64,000 bases of DNA, from contig NMRA01000121.1 in NCBI GenBank assembly GCA_002633005.1, positions 431,332 to 495,331 on the forward strand. The letters are read 5' to 3'. The first letter of the stretch is position 1; every line of letters starts with the position of its first letter. Shown here in pieces: positions 38,295-53,200 of this stretch. The position numbers and the translations under genes were made by a program. Under the pieces are notes generated by a model. It had not been told where the DNA came from. It made no database searches and saw nothing but the letters and a program-made list of their open reading frames with translations. This DNA is from Phoronis australis (lineage: Eukaryota > Phoronida > Phoronidae).

Positions 38295-41200
38295 CTATTT
38301 AAAACACACACACGCGTCAACGTTCATTGGTAGTGTATTTCTGCACCAGATATGCCAACCATAGACAAGTAACATCCTAATTACCAATAGCTATTTACAT
38401 CCGAATCTTGGCTAACCATTTCAGTCAGGTTCTTCACGTTTTGTTCCTACTAGCATGTTATTTTTAGGTGGTTTTGCTTTCGAACATTCACGACTAATTT
38501 CTCAATTTCCCAAAACGACCACGCACGCNNNNNNNNNNNNNNNNNNNNNNNNNNNNNNNNNNNNNNNNNNNNNNNNNNNNNNNNNNNNNNNNNNNNATTT
38601 GTTCAATTGCCCAGAGCTATAATAGGCTGTAAACTTTGGGTTTCGAATCAGTAGAAAGCACCTACAACTGATCAACACTTATACCAATGTATTCTGTTTA
38701 GACTGAAACTACTACTGCAACATAGTATGTTTTCATCGACCTGTCTCACTATTCATTTACGCACTTGTCAACGTTTGCATAATGCAGGCGTTTTTTCCAA
38801 ACCACCATGTCCTCATTGGGAATTTCGTTGTTCAGCAAAATTGAAGCAATTTTCTGGGCTGTCGTTAGTTCTTCGCCGTCAACGTCATCGTCACTGGTTG
38901 CTTGATCGTCGACGCGAACGTGAAAGTCAGGATGATCAAATAACTCGTTTGTTGTTGCATCAGTAGTGATGACGTTCGCAGTCTTGTCTGTAAGTTAGAG
39001 ATGATTATTTGCCTTTGAAATAACAGAGGAAATAACTAGAACCCAATTATACGCTAACAATGCGTTGACTTCGAAGTCGCCCGAGTTGTCGTCCCGCACT
39101 TCCAAACATACATGGTCAGCCCCGGAGCAAAAATGTTTATTAAGTAAACCGTTGGCAGTGTGATGCCAAATAATTAATTCGAAAACTCACCGCTAGCTGC
39201 TGACGCCTTTTCTCCCAACCCCCTTTTCACAGTTGCATACGCCTGCTTGTAAACGCGAACGTCTGCGTGCGCGTATTTGTCGAGGAAGGACACTATGATT
39301 GGGTAGATGTCCTTGTTGGCGTTCTTTCCAATAATAGAGTCCAAGTGTCCATATCCTTCGAGCAAACGGAATTCAAACCGATCTTTGTTCTCCGGATGTG
39401 CTGCTTGCACGAGATTGTGCATGACCTAGGTTGAACGACATTAATGAATGTTGGCGTACCTCTATTGTCATGTTTCGACTATTCAATATATTCTCACATT
39501 TTATAAACTATGTCAGGCCTATATTTCTATATCCCGTCAAAATGCGTCTCTCAAGAGAAATTCGTAACACAGGTTTTCGAGTGATTCACCCAAGATACAT
39601 GTTCAGATGTAACATATGTCAAGTTATTTTTGTCCAAATGTGGTGTGTGGTTTAACCTGTCAAAGCTTTATTAGTGTACCTAAGCGGCACAACAATTGTC
39701 GAAGCAAACGTACCTGCATAAGCCCAAAAACGGTGAGTTTGGGGCCATGTCTGTAGGATGCCCTCCCCCCACAGGCACCTACAATCGACCCAATGAGTGC
39801 GCGACATGTTATTTTCGAGAAGAAGGTATTTGTAAAATCGTAGCGATTCCTGTCAACTTCGGAGGTGAAAATTTCATTAAAGGTTAGTAATCTCACAAGT
39901 GGAATTAATTTTTTTCCAAAATAACCTAGTAAACTTTGACAGAACTCTTCCAGGGTCTTTCGCTAAAATCATTTCGCAATTTAGTCGCACTTTTGTCGCA
40001 CTAAAACAGCGTTTTGTCGAACTCGAACTGCAATCAGTGCGTCCGACATCACAGTGAGCAGATATGTGGTATTTCACTCGTTAAGTATAATTATACGAGC
40101 AATTGACATTTCTGTTGGCAAATGTCGAGCATAAAAACACATTCGTCTGAAGGACATGCAGATTCACGTACATGTAACATGACGGCCTTAGTCAAAAAGC
40201 GGAACTTGCTAGGAAAATTGCTTCGCAAAGCCCAAATAAGTTTGAGCATTCTTGCAATTTTAGTAAATATATCGCAGGGTATTTGAGCAAAACGCGTGAG
40301 CTGCCATAGACAGATTTGGGGGGGGGGGCAGGGAGCTCGGGCCTCGCTCCCCCCCGGCCGTCTTGGCTGCGGCAAAATATGAAAAAGCCAGTTCAGGAGT
40401 TTGGGGGGGGGGGGGGCTCAGGCGCGGAAACACGTTCCACATTCTCTGTCCCCGCAACTTCCGGGCCGCCTGTGCACATACACATACAATCTGGCTTTGC
40501 CTAATTCCCATAGGATGTTTGACCCCCTCCCTTATGGGATCCTAGATCCGCCACTGGCTGCATAGCTCCAGTTGACCTAGCTTTACAAATGATTACCTCT
40601 GTCCGTCAAAAAGGAACCTGCGATGAATTAACATGTGTGCCATTTAATACATTGATCAGTTCACAATTCAGAATTAGCAACTGGCCCAGTGACCCTGGTT
40701 GCTTTTGAAGGGTTTGCAATTGAACAGCTCCATTCTTGATTATTTAGTTTCTGTATACTTTGAAGTGAACGGTCTTGAGTTACCACCTTCTGCCTGTGTG
40801 TTGGTGGATCAACATAGGCTTTTCAGCACGTTATACACGTTTAAAATATAAGTAACTTAACAGCCAGTGCGATCTCAGGCTGTGTTTGGTGACCTAGGAA
40901 AAATCCCAAATCGCAATGCACGAAGTCGCCACAGGAAGTATCAAAATCCGACCGACAATAATTCCCCCATAGGCGAAGTTCGTTTTAAATTTTGTGGTAA
41001 CTTCCAATCCCTAAATTACTCAATTTACTTAGATTTAATACCCTTTGTTCACGATTGCTCCGCTTATTTCGTGAAATTATTGCATTTGCCACCCTCAGCG
41101 ATCAGCACACACAAAGCCTGCTTAAATTACAACAGGAAGTAAACAGATGGAAGTCGGAATTGTTCGGCAATCATCGACCAAGTCCGGTGAAACACGCGCC

Positions 41201-44200
41201 TCTAATACTCATGCAATCGTCTTCGTACTAATCTTCGTTGGCGGGAAGAATTGAGAATAGAGTAGATTGAATGGTGTATATTTTTACGGAATGAAATTGA
41301 AGAGGCATGCGTAAGTTTCTGAGAACGGAGTACGGCACTACCTTTTTCATTTCTTATTTTTTTAGTCAACGATTTCGACGTAAGTTTTGGTGGCGACCTC
41401 AGATTCAGTCGTTTGGCAACCTGAGACTTTCGCCAAGCCGCTAAATGTGACTTGCCGTCAAGCTCAGCGTCAAGCACTGCTAAGTCTTGATGTGTACCTT
41501 CAAGGTGTCAGGTGATTTATAGACTCCATTTAGTTCACTCATCAGGAGGATCATCGGTACATTCAGTCTGCCCAACCACTCCTTAGAGTGACTTGAGGAC
41601 AACACCTCTTCGATCTTCTCCGAGTATCCAGGCATGTACAGATCGTCATCGCCATCCTTGAATCCCGTAAGACGCCTTTGTTCAAATAGCCTGTATAAAA
41701 AACATTAGTCTTATTCTCTAATAGCATCAAGTCATTTTCAAAATACTTTTAGCCTGTTTCTCACAAGTTTAATTCCATTGGTCACGCACAGTATACGCTA
41801 ATTGCAACGTGTAACCTCTGTCAGCAAAACGGAAAATTCGACACTTAATTGAAGCAAAATTACTGCTATGCTGAAATTAACGTACTTTGAAATGTGGGAA
41901 TACGACATCAAAGACCCTGCGCCGAACATTTCATGAAATGTCCGATGGGTGTCGTTGTTGAGTTGGCTGTGCTCCCACAGCAGTCCATACGCTAAAGTCA
42001 ATTTATGGCATATGCTGTTCTTACACTCGTTCTCGTCTGCTGAAACCGTGTCTGCAACCACTGAAATACACAGCAGCTGTGCGGATGAACGACAAAGGTA
42101 AGCAGAAACATCCATCGTCTACGATAGGAAAAATGTAAGAGGCGGGAAATCTGAATAAGATGGGGAGAGATGTGAATAAAATGGGAAAAGAGGATAAATA
42201 CAATGCATACTCCCATCAAGAGTTAATATACTTTGTCTTGTCGTCACCAAGATGAAGTTAAAAATGTTAGTGACTGCGGGCTTGAGATACCATGTTGCAT
42301 TGAGTGAGCTGATCAGTTGTGCACCCTTGAGAAGGAGACACATATAATCTGCGGCTGTAAATCAGCTAGTGTTTTGCAAGTAAGCTTGCGGACTATACAG
42401 GCAAGCAACGGGATAGCCACCACTATATAAGCAAGCAACGGGATAGCCGCCTCTAATGTTCATTAGAAATCAACGTCGGAATTTTGGATTATGAGAGAAA
42501 ACGATCAGTAAACTCGTTAATCACGTTGGATAATCGTCAAGTTGAGCTCCCAGCGTCTCGCCTGAGTGACTAGCGTTACAGCCACATGATAACGTTTGCG
42601 AGTAAACTTTTACAATATGATCAAGTTGTAATGAAAACCCTATAACTTTGTCTGCGTCCTACACAGTTAAGTTTCACGAGAGAATGATCCCTTACCTTTG
42701 GAGAGTTTCTGTAGGAGTCTGTCTAACAGAGACAAGTCGTCGTCGTATATGTCCATGGCTTCCAGCGCAAAACTTTCAAAAAAGCTCGATAACTTCAGGC
42801 CAACTTTTACCTGAATCGTAAAAAAATCTCCGTGAAATAAAACATGAAATGCTATTCATTGGAACTCGTTGTGGTGTTGCATTCTTGCTGCCCATGTTGC
42901 AATGTTGGGTTTACGTTTTGAATTACATCGAGTTTCATATTACAATATCACAAGTCAAATGTGATTAATGGGTAGTGTTAACTTTTTGGAAACATTGTTA
43001 GCCAATGGTTTGAGTCACCTACATGTCAGTTACACAGTGACACAGTGCACGACTTCCTCACTCCATCACAATTCCAGTTTGATTTTGTTTTATAAAATAG
43101 CCTAAAATATCTTTCGGAGAAAGTACACTATGTTAGCTCTGAAAAAGAACAACTCCATTTTCATACATGAACATATGCTTTTACTCTTTAGATTAAAATC
43201 TTACCTTGTTCAGGACAGTGGGATATGGCGTGATGCTTCCTTGCGAATTAGCCACACAACGAATCTTGCCATCGAGAAATCCGCCCAGTCGCGACATCCA
43301 GAAAGTTGATGCTCCCATACAGTGACATAGGATCTAAATGATCAAGACACTTACAGAAATAATGAACACAAACATCTAAAACAGTGCAGTCTATTTCCCG
43401 TAGTGGAAAGCTACGCATGTAACACTTTTGTGCATGACAGCTTCTCTGTGAAATGGGAAGATTTATTGTTCACGCTAACTCCATGTAGAAGTTGTTTACT
43501 TTATACGAGATACGAGAATGGTCTCTGCTGAGGTGTGCATGCGTGAATGAATGAAAGTACTTGTTTGATTGTTTGTTTTTGTACTTGTTTATCAACGATA
43601 ACAAATATCTGAAAAAATAAAAAATATCAAAATGGAAAATTCTGTAAAATTGGTCAGATGAGTTATAACAATAAAAATATTTCCAGGTGATCAGTGCAAT
43701 GGGCCCACATGCGAGGCCTGCGCACGTCTGATACAACGTGTATCAGGCCGCCTGCAATTATTTTTTTAATATAACAATTGTTACATTAGCCGCAGTAATA
43801 TCTCTGTTACTAAATTCAGCCTGGTTTACCTCAACATCTTTGTGGTTAGTTTCCTTCAGAACACGATCGACAGCAGACGGGATATCGTACTTGGCCACGT
43901 CGTCCAGAGTAAATGGTTTGCGAGCTTCCGCTCGATAAGGTGCACCTATATGGTAAATGAAACGAGAAATGAAGATGCCATTGACTGAAGTGTCGTTTCT
44001 TATTTTATTTCATACAAATAATTCTCTTCCGTGATTAACAAGTGATCTTTGGAACAAGGTTTTGTAGAGCGCCTTTGCGCGCATTTGTAATCGACGAACG
44101 TGTGTAATGTAAAATGTCGACCATACTGCTCGTGTTGAGCTGTGCGACATCTATGAAGATTCTCTATAACACAAAATGTTCTAAAAAGCAGCCAGCAATT

Positions 44201-47200
44201 CGTTTCTTGATAATGCTTTAAGACTTAAGACAAAATATTTTCTTGCGCTTCCACTCCACATTTGGTGAATAAAGGTTTAGCCAAGGAATTATGATCGCAT
44301 TACTGTCTGGAAATAATTTATAGAAATTATCTCACTTATGTGTATATTCTCAGGGATATTGCACCTTTGCTCTCAAGTGAGATTTAAATATTTTTTCAAA
44401 AATAGCTGTCAGGAGCTTAAGGCGAAATTTCTGTCCTGAGTCTTCAATAAATTTTCATGAAATAGACCCCAGGACTAAGCATGCTGAGGTTTGAAATAAG
44501 ACCAATTCATTGAAATGGCGAAAGGCAAAGGACATCTTCCGTGTCGCTATTCTGAAGTATTAGCATGTACGTTGAAGTTTGTAGGCCTAATTAAGACTTA
44601 CATCTCCAGTCGAGACACCAGACGTCATATTTCCGTTTCACCAGAAACTCCACCATGTTTTCAGAAACCGTATCCAAAGTAAACAAGATCGAATATGTCC
44701 CGTGACCATGAAGTAACAAAACTGGGCCTTTGCTTCCACCTGTTGACGAACATATCACAGCCTGTGAAGTGGGTTCATATATTTCCAACTGATATTTATG
44801 ATAATGGGTCAATCATGATCCCAGTTTTTCAATTCACTGGAAACGTTGTCGTTAAAGCACGCGACTGCCGTCGTAGTTCCAAGTTGAGAAAGAGAGGTAG
44901 GCCTACATAAAACGACCTTTCCTGAAAGACATGCTGGTCATCTTTTACGAACACCTTCAAGGGAGTTCAGCAAGTTTTCAGGAGTGATGGCAGTTCTTCA
45001 GAATCACGAATGTTCCACGGGACGGCAGTGAAGACAAATTTAAATCAACCAACCATTCATCTTTTACAAAACAGTCCCAGCATTTTTGTCTAATATTCGA
45101 CTCGGAGAAGCAACCGATATCACAAGATCGTACAATTTTCAACAAATGATCTCACCTTGATAACGTATCAGGTTGTTGACAGTGTCGTCTTCCGTAAGTA
45201 CCTGATAGACAACAGGCTGGGCGTGGTCAGGAAGATTCAACGGTCTCTTCACTCTGTTGTGAGGCAGGGCCCTGGAAAACATGCGCTGACTTAGCACAGT
45301 AGTGTAGGTCTTACGATATAAAATCCTAAACAATGATTTATTGTTTACATGAAACGCCATACGCCTTCCAATTACCTCAAAATCTCCGATTTAGAAGAAA
45401 TTCGTTTGAGAACACATAGTTGCTGCTTTTGTAAAATATTCAGGGGACAATTTTCAATTGTTATCAGAAAGGTGCAATATTCAACTGTTGACTGAAAGGT
45501 GGAATTTCTCGACATTTTCTAATAACGATTTACATATTCAACGCTTAAACTTTAACAAAAAAGTCGGATTCGAACCGTTTGCAGTTTACGTAATAATATT
45601 ATATACAAGTGGCTTAAAACTTAAAAGGGCTTTCCTGATGATTATGAAGTGTTCCATTTTTTCACTAATATATGAGGGAATTAAGTGACACAAAGCAGCT
45701 GGCCTTGCTTAAAGAACTGAAATCAAAACTTCCGCAAATCTTTAAGGCTCACATCTGACTGCTGGAGAAGGGACTGTAAGTGTTGTAGATCTCTCCCAAG
45801 AATAGCTTGAAGAACTGAGCCTTAAGGCGCACTTGATCTGCAAATCCACCTTCCACGTTTGTGATTTCTAGAGTTGTGAGTGAGTTGAGTAGTGAGGCGA
45901 ATGGCATCTTGATTAAACCTTGCCCGATCTTGTCAGCATCTGCACAGATGGAACATAACGAAGAGATATTCCGGTACGTAGCGTGAACAGCGTCTTTAAT
46001 ATGAAGCATACATACATACACATAGATGTATAAACATTGTAACAACTACCTCAGTTGTATCGTCCTACAACCCATGAAACTGTAAAAGATGTTTTTTTTC
46101 GAATCACATTTTAATCCATAAAATTGTCGTAGCAAGCTATGGTTGGTGCACGGCTGTTGTTACACCAAAGGCTTTTCAAGATTTTTTGAATGAGAAGTTC
46201 TGGTGACAACGGGAATTTGAAAGTAGGAACATGTAGTCTGCCAGCTTGAAAGGGATGACAAAAAACAACACTTGTAATTAAAAAGTAAGCCACCTTTTGT
46301 ATTTTGCCTCCTTTAAATTCAGGGTCGACAGTGATTCTTACAACTGTTTAATTGTTTCCAAAACTTAAAAATGATACCAAAACTCGGAGTTATAAGTTCT
46401 GTAGAGAAATTAAAAACAGAGGTTAGAAGTGTTATGGAAAGAACTTTAGTATCCATTAACATATTCCAAATTCTAAAGACTTCACAGCGCTGAGACAGTC
46501 CGTCGAATGCATTGTGGGGCAGTCGCCGGCTCCCAAAAAAAATCAGGGTAGAATTCAATGTCGCGAGACGAAAAAATCTTGTCAAAATTAAGTGCACTCA
46601 TTGAAAATACACGGCAACATGTCGCGGAATATCGCGAGATCTTGCGTTTCTAGTGAGACACAAGCGTCAGTGAACTCGCTACCTTGCAGCCTCGTCCCCA
46701 AGCCTCAAGATGACGCTGATCAGTTTAACCATTTCAGGCTTAATTATGGGAAATTCCTTCTGCGCAATTGTTGGTCGCTGCCTTTGCATCATAAAGACAA
46801 AGGTAGATTTTAATTATTTTCACAGGCGTTGTTGCTGCCATTCATGAAGCAGAAGGCATTGTTTTGTCTATTGTTTGAAATAAAGGTTGTTCGAGTACTT
46901 ATTTTCAATTCTTTTTGTTAATAGTATCAAAATACACCATTTTGCAATAATTTAGACCTAAATTGCTGCAAATGGCTAGTAAACCGACCAGCGCTATCTT
47001 GAGGCTTGGGGACGAGGCTGGTGACCTTGGTGACATCTCAGATATTTTGTGCACGTGTAACCTGATTCATAATGTGATTTTTAGGTGGTGAGATTTGGTT
47101 TCAACGTCATCACAGCGGCGCTACCTCGAGAATCTTTCCACCAAAAGATCTGCTAACCTACTGTATGTTTTCATTTGGTGCATTTTGATACTCGCTTTCA

Positions 47201-50200
47201 TTTTCCGATGATGGTTGCTTTGTCGTACTCACATCAAAAAGCCCGTTGCCATAGACCCATTCTTTCTATTCTGGTGCAAGCAAATGACAAATGACAAATG
47301 TTATTTTCCGTTATGTTACTGACACGTCACCAAATTTTCTGCGATGTCACGGCCTGTTTAAATCCGACAAACGTACCACGGTCCATTTGAAAAACGATAG
47401 CATCCCCGAATTTCAATACTATACCGTTCTGGCTAGCTCCTTTATATATGCTGTATACTAGTGTAGTTGTATCAGCGTATCCAACTTCAAAATCACGATC
47501 CTTCCGAATATTCTTCTCCCCATAAAAGAAGTACTGGTTCTTGTTGCCAGATGGCGTCAGCCGCAGTCTATATTTCATATGGTGTTGACCAATCTTGCTT
47601 TGCGGACCTGTGTCACTTGTAAACATCTGTACTGTACCTAAGGTAAATTAATTAAGATGAGCAGATGACATTTCCGGCTGGGGCAATTGGCAATTCTATC
47701 ACTGTTTGATATTGCTTGGGACTTTATTCTTTAACCAATGAGACTAGCACTTTTAAACCACCGTGGTTGTCTGGATAGTTTGCAGTTTTTCAATACTGTA
47801 CGTTGTGGTTGTTAAGTCTATACGATTAGCGTACAGTAGCTCATTACATTGCTTCTTCATCTAGATTTGATTCATTCTACTTTGAAGTTCGAGAGATAGA
47901 TTTTATTAAGTTATCGCTCAATGATTTTTTAAGGAGGATGGAACAAGATTTTTCAAATGAACAGCATTGATCAAAACATTAGTTATCACTGGTTATCAAC
48001 AAGTTAATCGACATATACCTTTAGCTGTTACGGGCTGCTTAGACAGTAAAGGGCATTTCACAACGCCATCTACCAGGGCCTGGTGATTCGGGTCTTTATC
48101 GACGAAGTACACCAAATCTTTATGTGACAAAGTGAGATTAACCTCAAGGTCAGAGAGCGTGCTACTGTTGGTCATTTGGAAGCTTCCCTTCATAGTCTCC
48201 TCAACTCTAAATCCAGGTGTCTTGATCGCCGACCAGTCAATGGTAGCTAGGGTAAACGGTTAAGTAAAGTCAGAATTTACTGACAAAGCGGAAGTGGGAC
48301 AATTCTGTTGATCTTGAAATGCTCATGAGCAAGACTTCAAGAAACAACAACCTATTAATCTATTTTCACACTGTCAATGATGCTAGGTCTTTCATTGTTA
48401 TCAATCAAACTTTCATGTCAGCTACGATGTTAAACAATGAAGCTTGTGTATGAACCTAACTAGCATGTCACCAATTTGCTTATGGGGCATGATATCAAAT
48501 CAAACGTCTGTTCTACAAGCAACGTGATACGTGATACGCAGTCACTGAACTGGTAGTTTTAAGCACCATCCTTTGCAAGTGACGCATGCATTAGCTTTCA
48601 AAGTTTAAGTCAATATATAATAAATTATTGCTACCCGATGTAGAAAAATAATACGTCTCCACTTCTCTTTATTGACCCCTTGGTAGCTTTGACATCATTG
48701 GTCTGAAATCGTACCTGGATTTCCTACAAAATCGTAGTTAATGGTCCAGTTGTAATCCTTGGCCATGAGTCGCATACATCGCTCTGCCACTCCGCAGATG
48801 GTCAGCAGGGGATTTATTCCGACTGATCGAGGCATGACGGCGCCATCAACAACGTACAAACCCCGCAGTAGATTCCCAGTATTACCTGGAAACATATGGC
48901 GCATGCTCATTCGATACAAAGTTTGTCCATTTCCGAGTGAAGTTATCATGTACATTACTACATACGCGTTGAATAAGTTGTGTGCAATACGGCCATGTGG
49001 TATTTAATCATTTTCCGTATTGCAATCACGGAACTACTTTAACAGTGCCGTCTGACATGGAAAGTTCAAAAGATAGGTCAATGTCGACTCGACGTCGTTA
49101 GCCGGCGCGATCATCAAAATTTCCCATAACAGTTTATAGTCATGAAGTTGCAGCAGTATAAATATCACTCAACATGCAATCAGGTCCCATACATAACATC
49201 TGGTACAAAACTGTTAATTATTTCACACTCCTGTCTCAATGTTATTTGCTCTCATATTATATCGCCTGCAACTCGGACACCGATTCCTCTGTAACTACAA
49301 TGTTAAACATTGTTGTAATTTCATTATTTTCAGAAAATGTTACAGATCCAACGCACAATTACCGTTGTTTTAATCTTTGTTATCTCTTCTCAAGTAATAA
49401 ATCGTTACATTTACTGCTGTGTTCTTTAACTAGAGTAAACTTGTAGCATAAAGTACAAGTACATACGTTAAAGATTGTGATCTTTTACGTACAGACTGTG
49501 TGAAGTATTTAAAAAAATCTGCCAAAATTAAAAGAAGCGTGATATGGGATAAATACAAAACGTACCTCGAGTGGCGTAGATAAAATGATACCCTACTCGA
49601 TATTATTCAGCGTAACGATCTCGACCTTGAGTCTCGGTCGATACGCGAAGTAACGTATTGCATCTACGCTACTCGAGGTACGTTTTGTGTATATATGTAT
49701 GTGTGCATCATAACGTTGTAAGGAAAATGACGCATGAACGTGTTCATATAGGTTATCCCACATACATAGGAATACTATTGCCATATCCTATCGAGAATTC
49801 ATTTCAACGAGACCGACTTATTTGCATCATCGCGGCAAAACCTTGCCGTGTGCTTCGGCTTCTTGTTGTATGACGTCATGTGTATGCCAAGTACGGTACC
49901 TAAGCCGGTTAAGCGACAAGACAATCTGTGAAAGTGTTGAATAACCAGTAAAGATTTATTTACTAATAAATTGATTAGATGTTTCAGTTTGTGAAATATA
50001 CAAGTTAAAGCACTGAACCATTAAAAAGTATCAAAGGTTTGTCGGAAACAATCCAGGAATGTAAAAGTTGAAACAGTCCCAGAACAGTCGTTCGGTAGTG
50101 TGTCGTATTAGCTTCAATGAATTTCATAGTTTTTGTCGTCTATTTTCGTGTCTCAGCTTTTGGACTGTAAATAGTAATAGAATCATTTCCCCGTGTTGAG

Positions 50201-53200
50201 CACAGCATTGGAAAATAACGGTGGAAACTGTGCTGATTTGCTGAACTTGAGGTAAGGCCCTGTATCGCAAAAAGCATATTTTACGCTACGACCAGCAGGC
50301 GACGGAGAGTGAACGCTGCTAGCACACGATTGTCTCGGTAAAAAACATGCTCTATATTCGGTCGCAATTTCCTTAGCTCTCAGTGTACATATACTGTATA
50401 CATTCATAGCGAGACGTTTTCGCGGATTTGAATTAGATTTTTGACTGATTTTGTTGGCCGGGGACGCTATTTAGCTTGACCTATTATTTTATGATAACCC
50501 AAATTGAAACTTCATTGAGGCCCAAAATAGCCGCCTGATCACCGTGCGTCGGAATTTTCATCCGTAAGTCTTTTCTGTTTTTAGAGCAGAAAAACTGCTC
50601 TTTCATGAACGACGCCTTGGATTAATCATTTAGGTAACCCAAATGAACGAGCTCAGTCACATTTGGCGTTGCACTAACGAATTTACTCCACCAGAAGACT
50701 GCTCACCAACCGTGAAATGCGGTTTCTACCGTTGAATACGGCCTCTACCGTGGTATACGGATTGGCTCTACTTTCCCGAATGTCACACTTAATAACGTGA
50801 CGTGTACAACATCCATATTTTCATATATATGGGATAAGACTGTTATTTAAGGGATAGTTCGAAGAACAGCATAAACTGCATATTTATACAAACAGTGTCT
50901 GCAATTGTCACGTATCAGTTCTTTAAAAACGGCAGCGCACGAGTCATTCACATAAAAAAATGAAAACCAGTTTGCGGATATATATACACAAGTAAAATCA
51001 CAGAGAACTATTTGCCAAGTGTTGTATTTTATATTTGAAACATTGCAGAAATTAAGTTTTCACTGAGTAGCTCTTTTTGAGAGTCTGACGCAAGTGTTGG
51101 TAAACACAGGACTCACCCTCAAACACCTGGCATTTGTGGTTGACGACTCCTGTCTTCCCAGATTCACCCATATTGCATCCTCCTAGCGGATGAACAGTTA
51201 CTGTTCCACGGCCACTGTATACCGGCTTTAAACGGTCAGACCAAAGCGGATTCTCAACAAACTTTCCGCCCAATGCCTTTGCGGCGAGTCTGTAAACCTG
51301 CGTTATAGTTAGCAAACAGTAATGGACATGTATGACAGTTCACGATTCATAAGCAAATACCACACAAGAAAAAGTAACGACTCAATGTTCTCTAGGTTCC
51401 AAATGCTTTTTTGTTCACCCATGCATAAACGTTTAATTGGTTGTGTATTTAAACGTCTCTAATTTGGAGTACCTCGTCGATCCTTTTATAGTTTGGACTC
51501 TTCCCGGAGTCCGGCCACTCGATCTTTACGCCATCTTTGTCCAGTTTTATTCGGCCGCTGTTCTTCTCCCCATTTGCGTCCACGTGATCGTGACTCATAG
51601 CAAGTAAACCGAGGGTCTTCTCGGCAACGTCACCCTGTAATTAAAGCATTCCACCGAGATTGACTAAGACATTAGAGCTTTGGAGCACTTGCATCATACG
51701 GTTTGTCAAGCGTCTTTTCCAACACTGCACTGATCTGATCAATGCGATAGTCTTGCAGAAGAAACTCCTGCAGACGACAGACAGGCTCAGAGAGAATCAT
51801 TGGCTTTGCAAAGTATTTTGAATTTTATATATCGGCAGACACGGTGAATTTCGAAAAAGTCACCCGCCTGTTTGTTCTCAAAAAAAGTTATGCACCATTT
51901 CATTTTCCTGAAAAATCGGTTGACGCGACTAATATGTCATGATCAGGCACTGCATTCAGTGGCCGGTTGCATGACACAGCCCCAAATAGGGACTCGACTG
52001 AATTCCCTAATTCTACTACGTATTTGCGGACTTGTGAAAACACTGATGGTCCTTTCTTACGCTGTGTTAGGTTCGTCACTAGGTCAATTTTTGGCTTTGT
52101 TACAAATTGAGAGTGAGTTTTCAATATTATCGAAGATGTATAAGGATCTTTTCATGCAACGCTCCTAACTTAAGTACTAAGTCCCCAGTTACATTATTTT
52201 GTCATTGAATTTAGGGCTCAATTTTTAGTTATATTATTAGAAAAAGTCTTTAGTCAAAGAGGAGATCATAATAAAGATGAAATGATAGAAAAAGATTACA
52301 TCTGTGAGAAAATAAAGACGCAAATAGGTAAAAGATTTAGGGAACATAGTGGAGTCCCTATTTGGGACTGTTTCATGCAACCCGGCACTGAAGTCTATAC
52401 ACGTTTGTCTGAAGTCCTGACCACAACACTGTTACGTTGTTTATGTAACCTAGGACTGTAATAAAACATTACTCTCAGATATAACTTCCGATAGCAACTT
52501 ACTGAAATCTTGTCCACAAACTGATGGAAGTCGTCACTTGGGTCAGAGTCGTGCGAGTAAAGAGACGATCCTAGAAACAGCAACGCCTTAAAGCCGTCGA
52601 TCAACGCTGTAGCTACGGTAGTGTCTTCTATAATGAGCTGCTCGTGGTAGGGAGTACTTTTGTTTTTCAAATCTCGTAAATCCAAGATACTGGTAATGCA
52701 AGGGCCTGTGTAAAGAGTAAGTTGTTTTGTTGTCAAAATCATTATTATGACATTAATGAAAATTTTGCAACAATTTACCCAGAAATTAAGCAATCTTGGA
52801 AACCTAATCGGTCGACATAAAACGGCTGCCACTCAGCAGTCGAAGGTTCACAAGTTCGAAAACTCATAGGTCCGTCAAATGTATGGATTTTTAAAAAGTC
52901 CATAAGTCCGAAGGCTCACATGTCCCAATAAGGTCGAAGTTTTGTCAGGTCTAAATAAGTCCCAGTGTCCACTAGTCTGAAGGTTCTTAAGTCCAAAATC
53001 TAGTAAACTGAAGGAGAACAGCTCACTAGTTCGAAGGTAGTACGAAGGTCTACTAATAACTCCATAAACCGCCGACGAAACACCTTTCCTAATAACGTAT
53101 TGATGATCAGTATTCCACCCTTCCTCTAGAAGGTCGTGGGAAGCTCCCAAGAGCTTAAGAATAACTATCCAGTTGGTCGAGGTTTATCTTTGTTATGACT

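Noticed and set aside
39191-45271. Treating the alpha/beta hydrolase as an independent gene
   Set aside because: There is no start context or promoter. Exons 12 and 13 join in phase (AT|G, giving Met) inside the same conserved architecture.
52395-52832. 145-codon - strand open frame taken whole
   Set aside because: Only 52503-52705 is coding. The remainder reads through the acceptor and donor into intron sequence.
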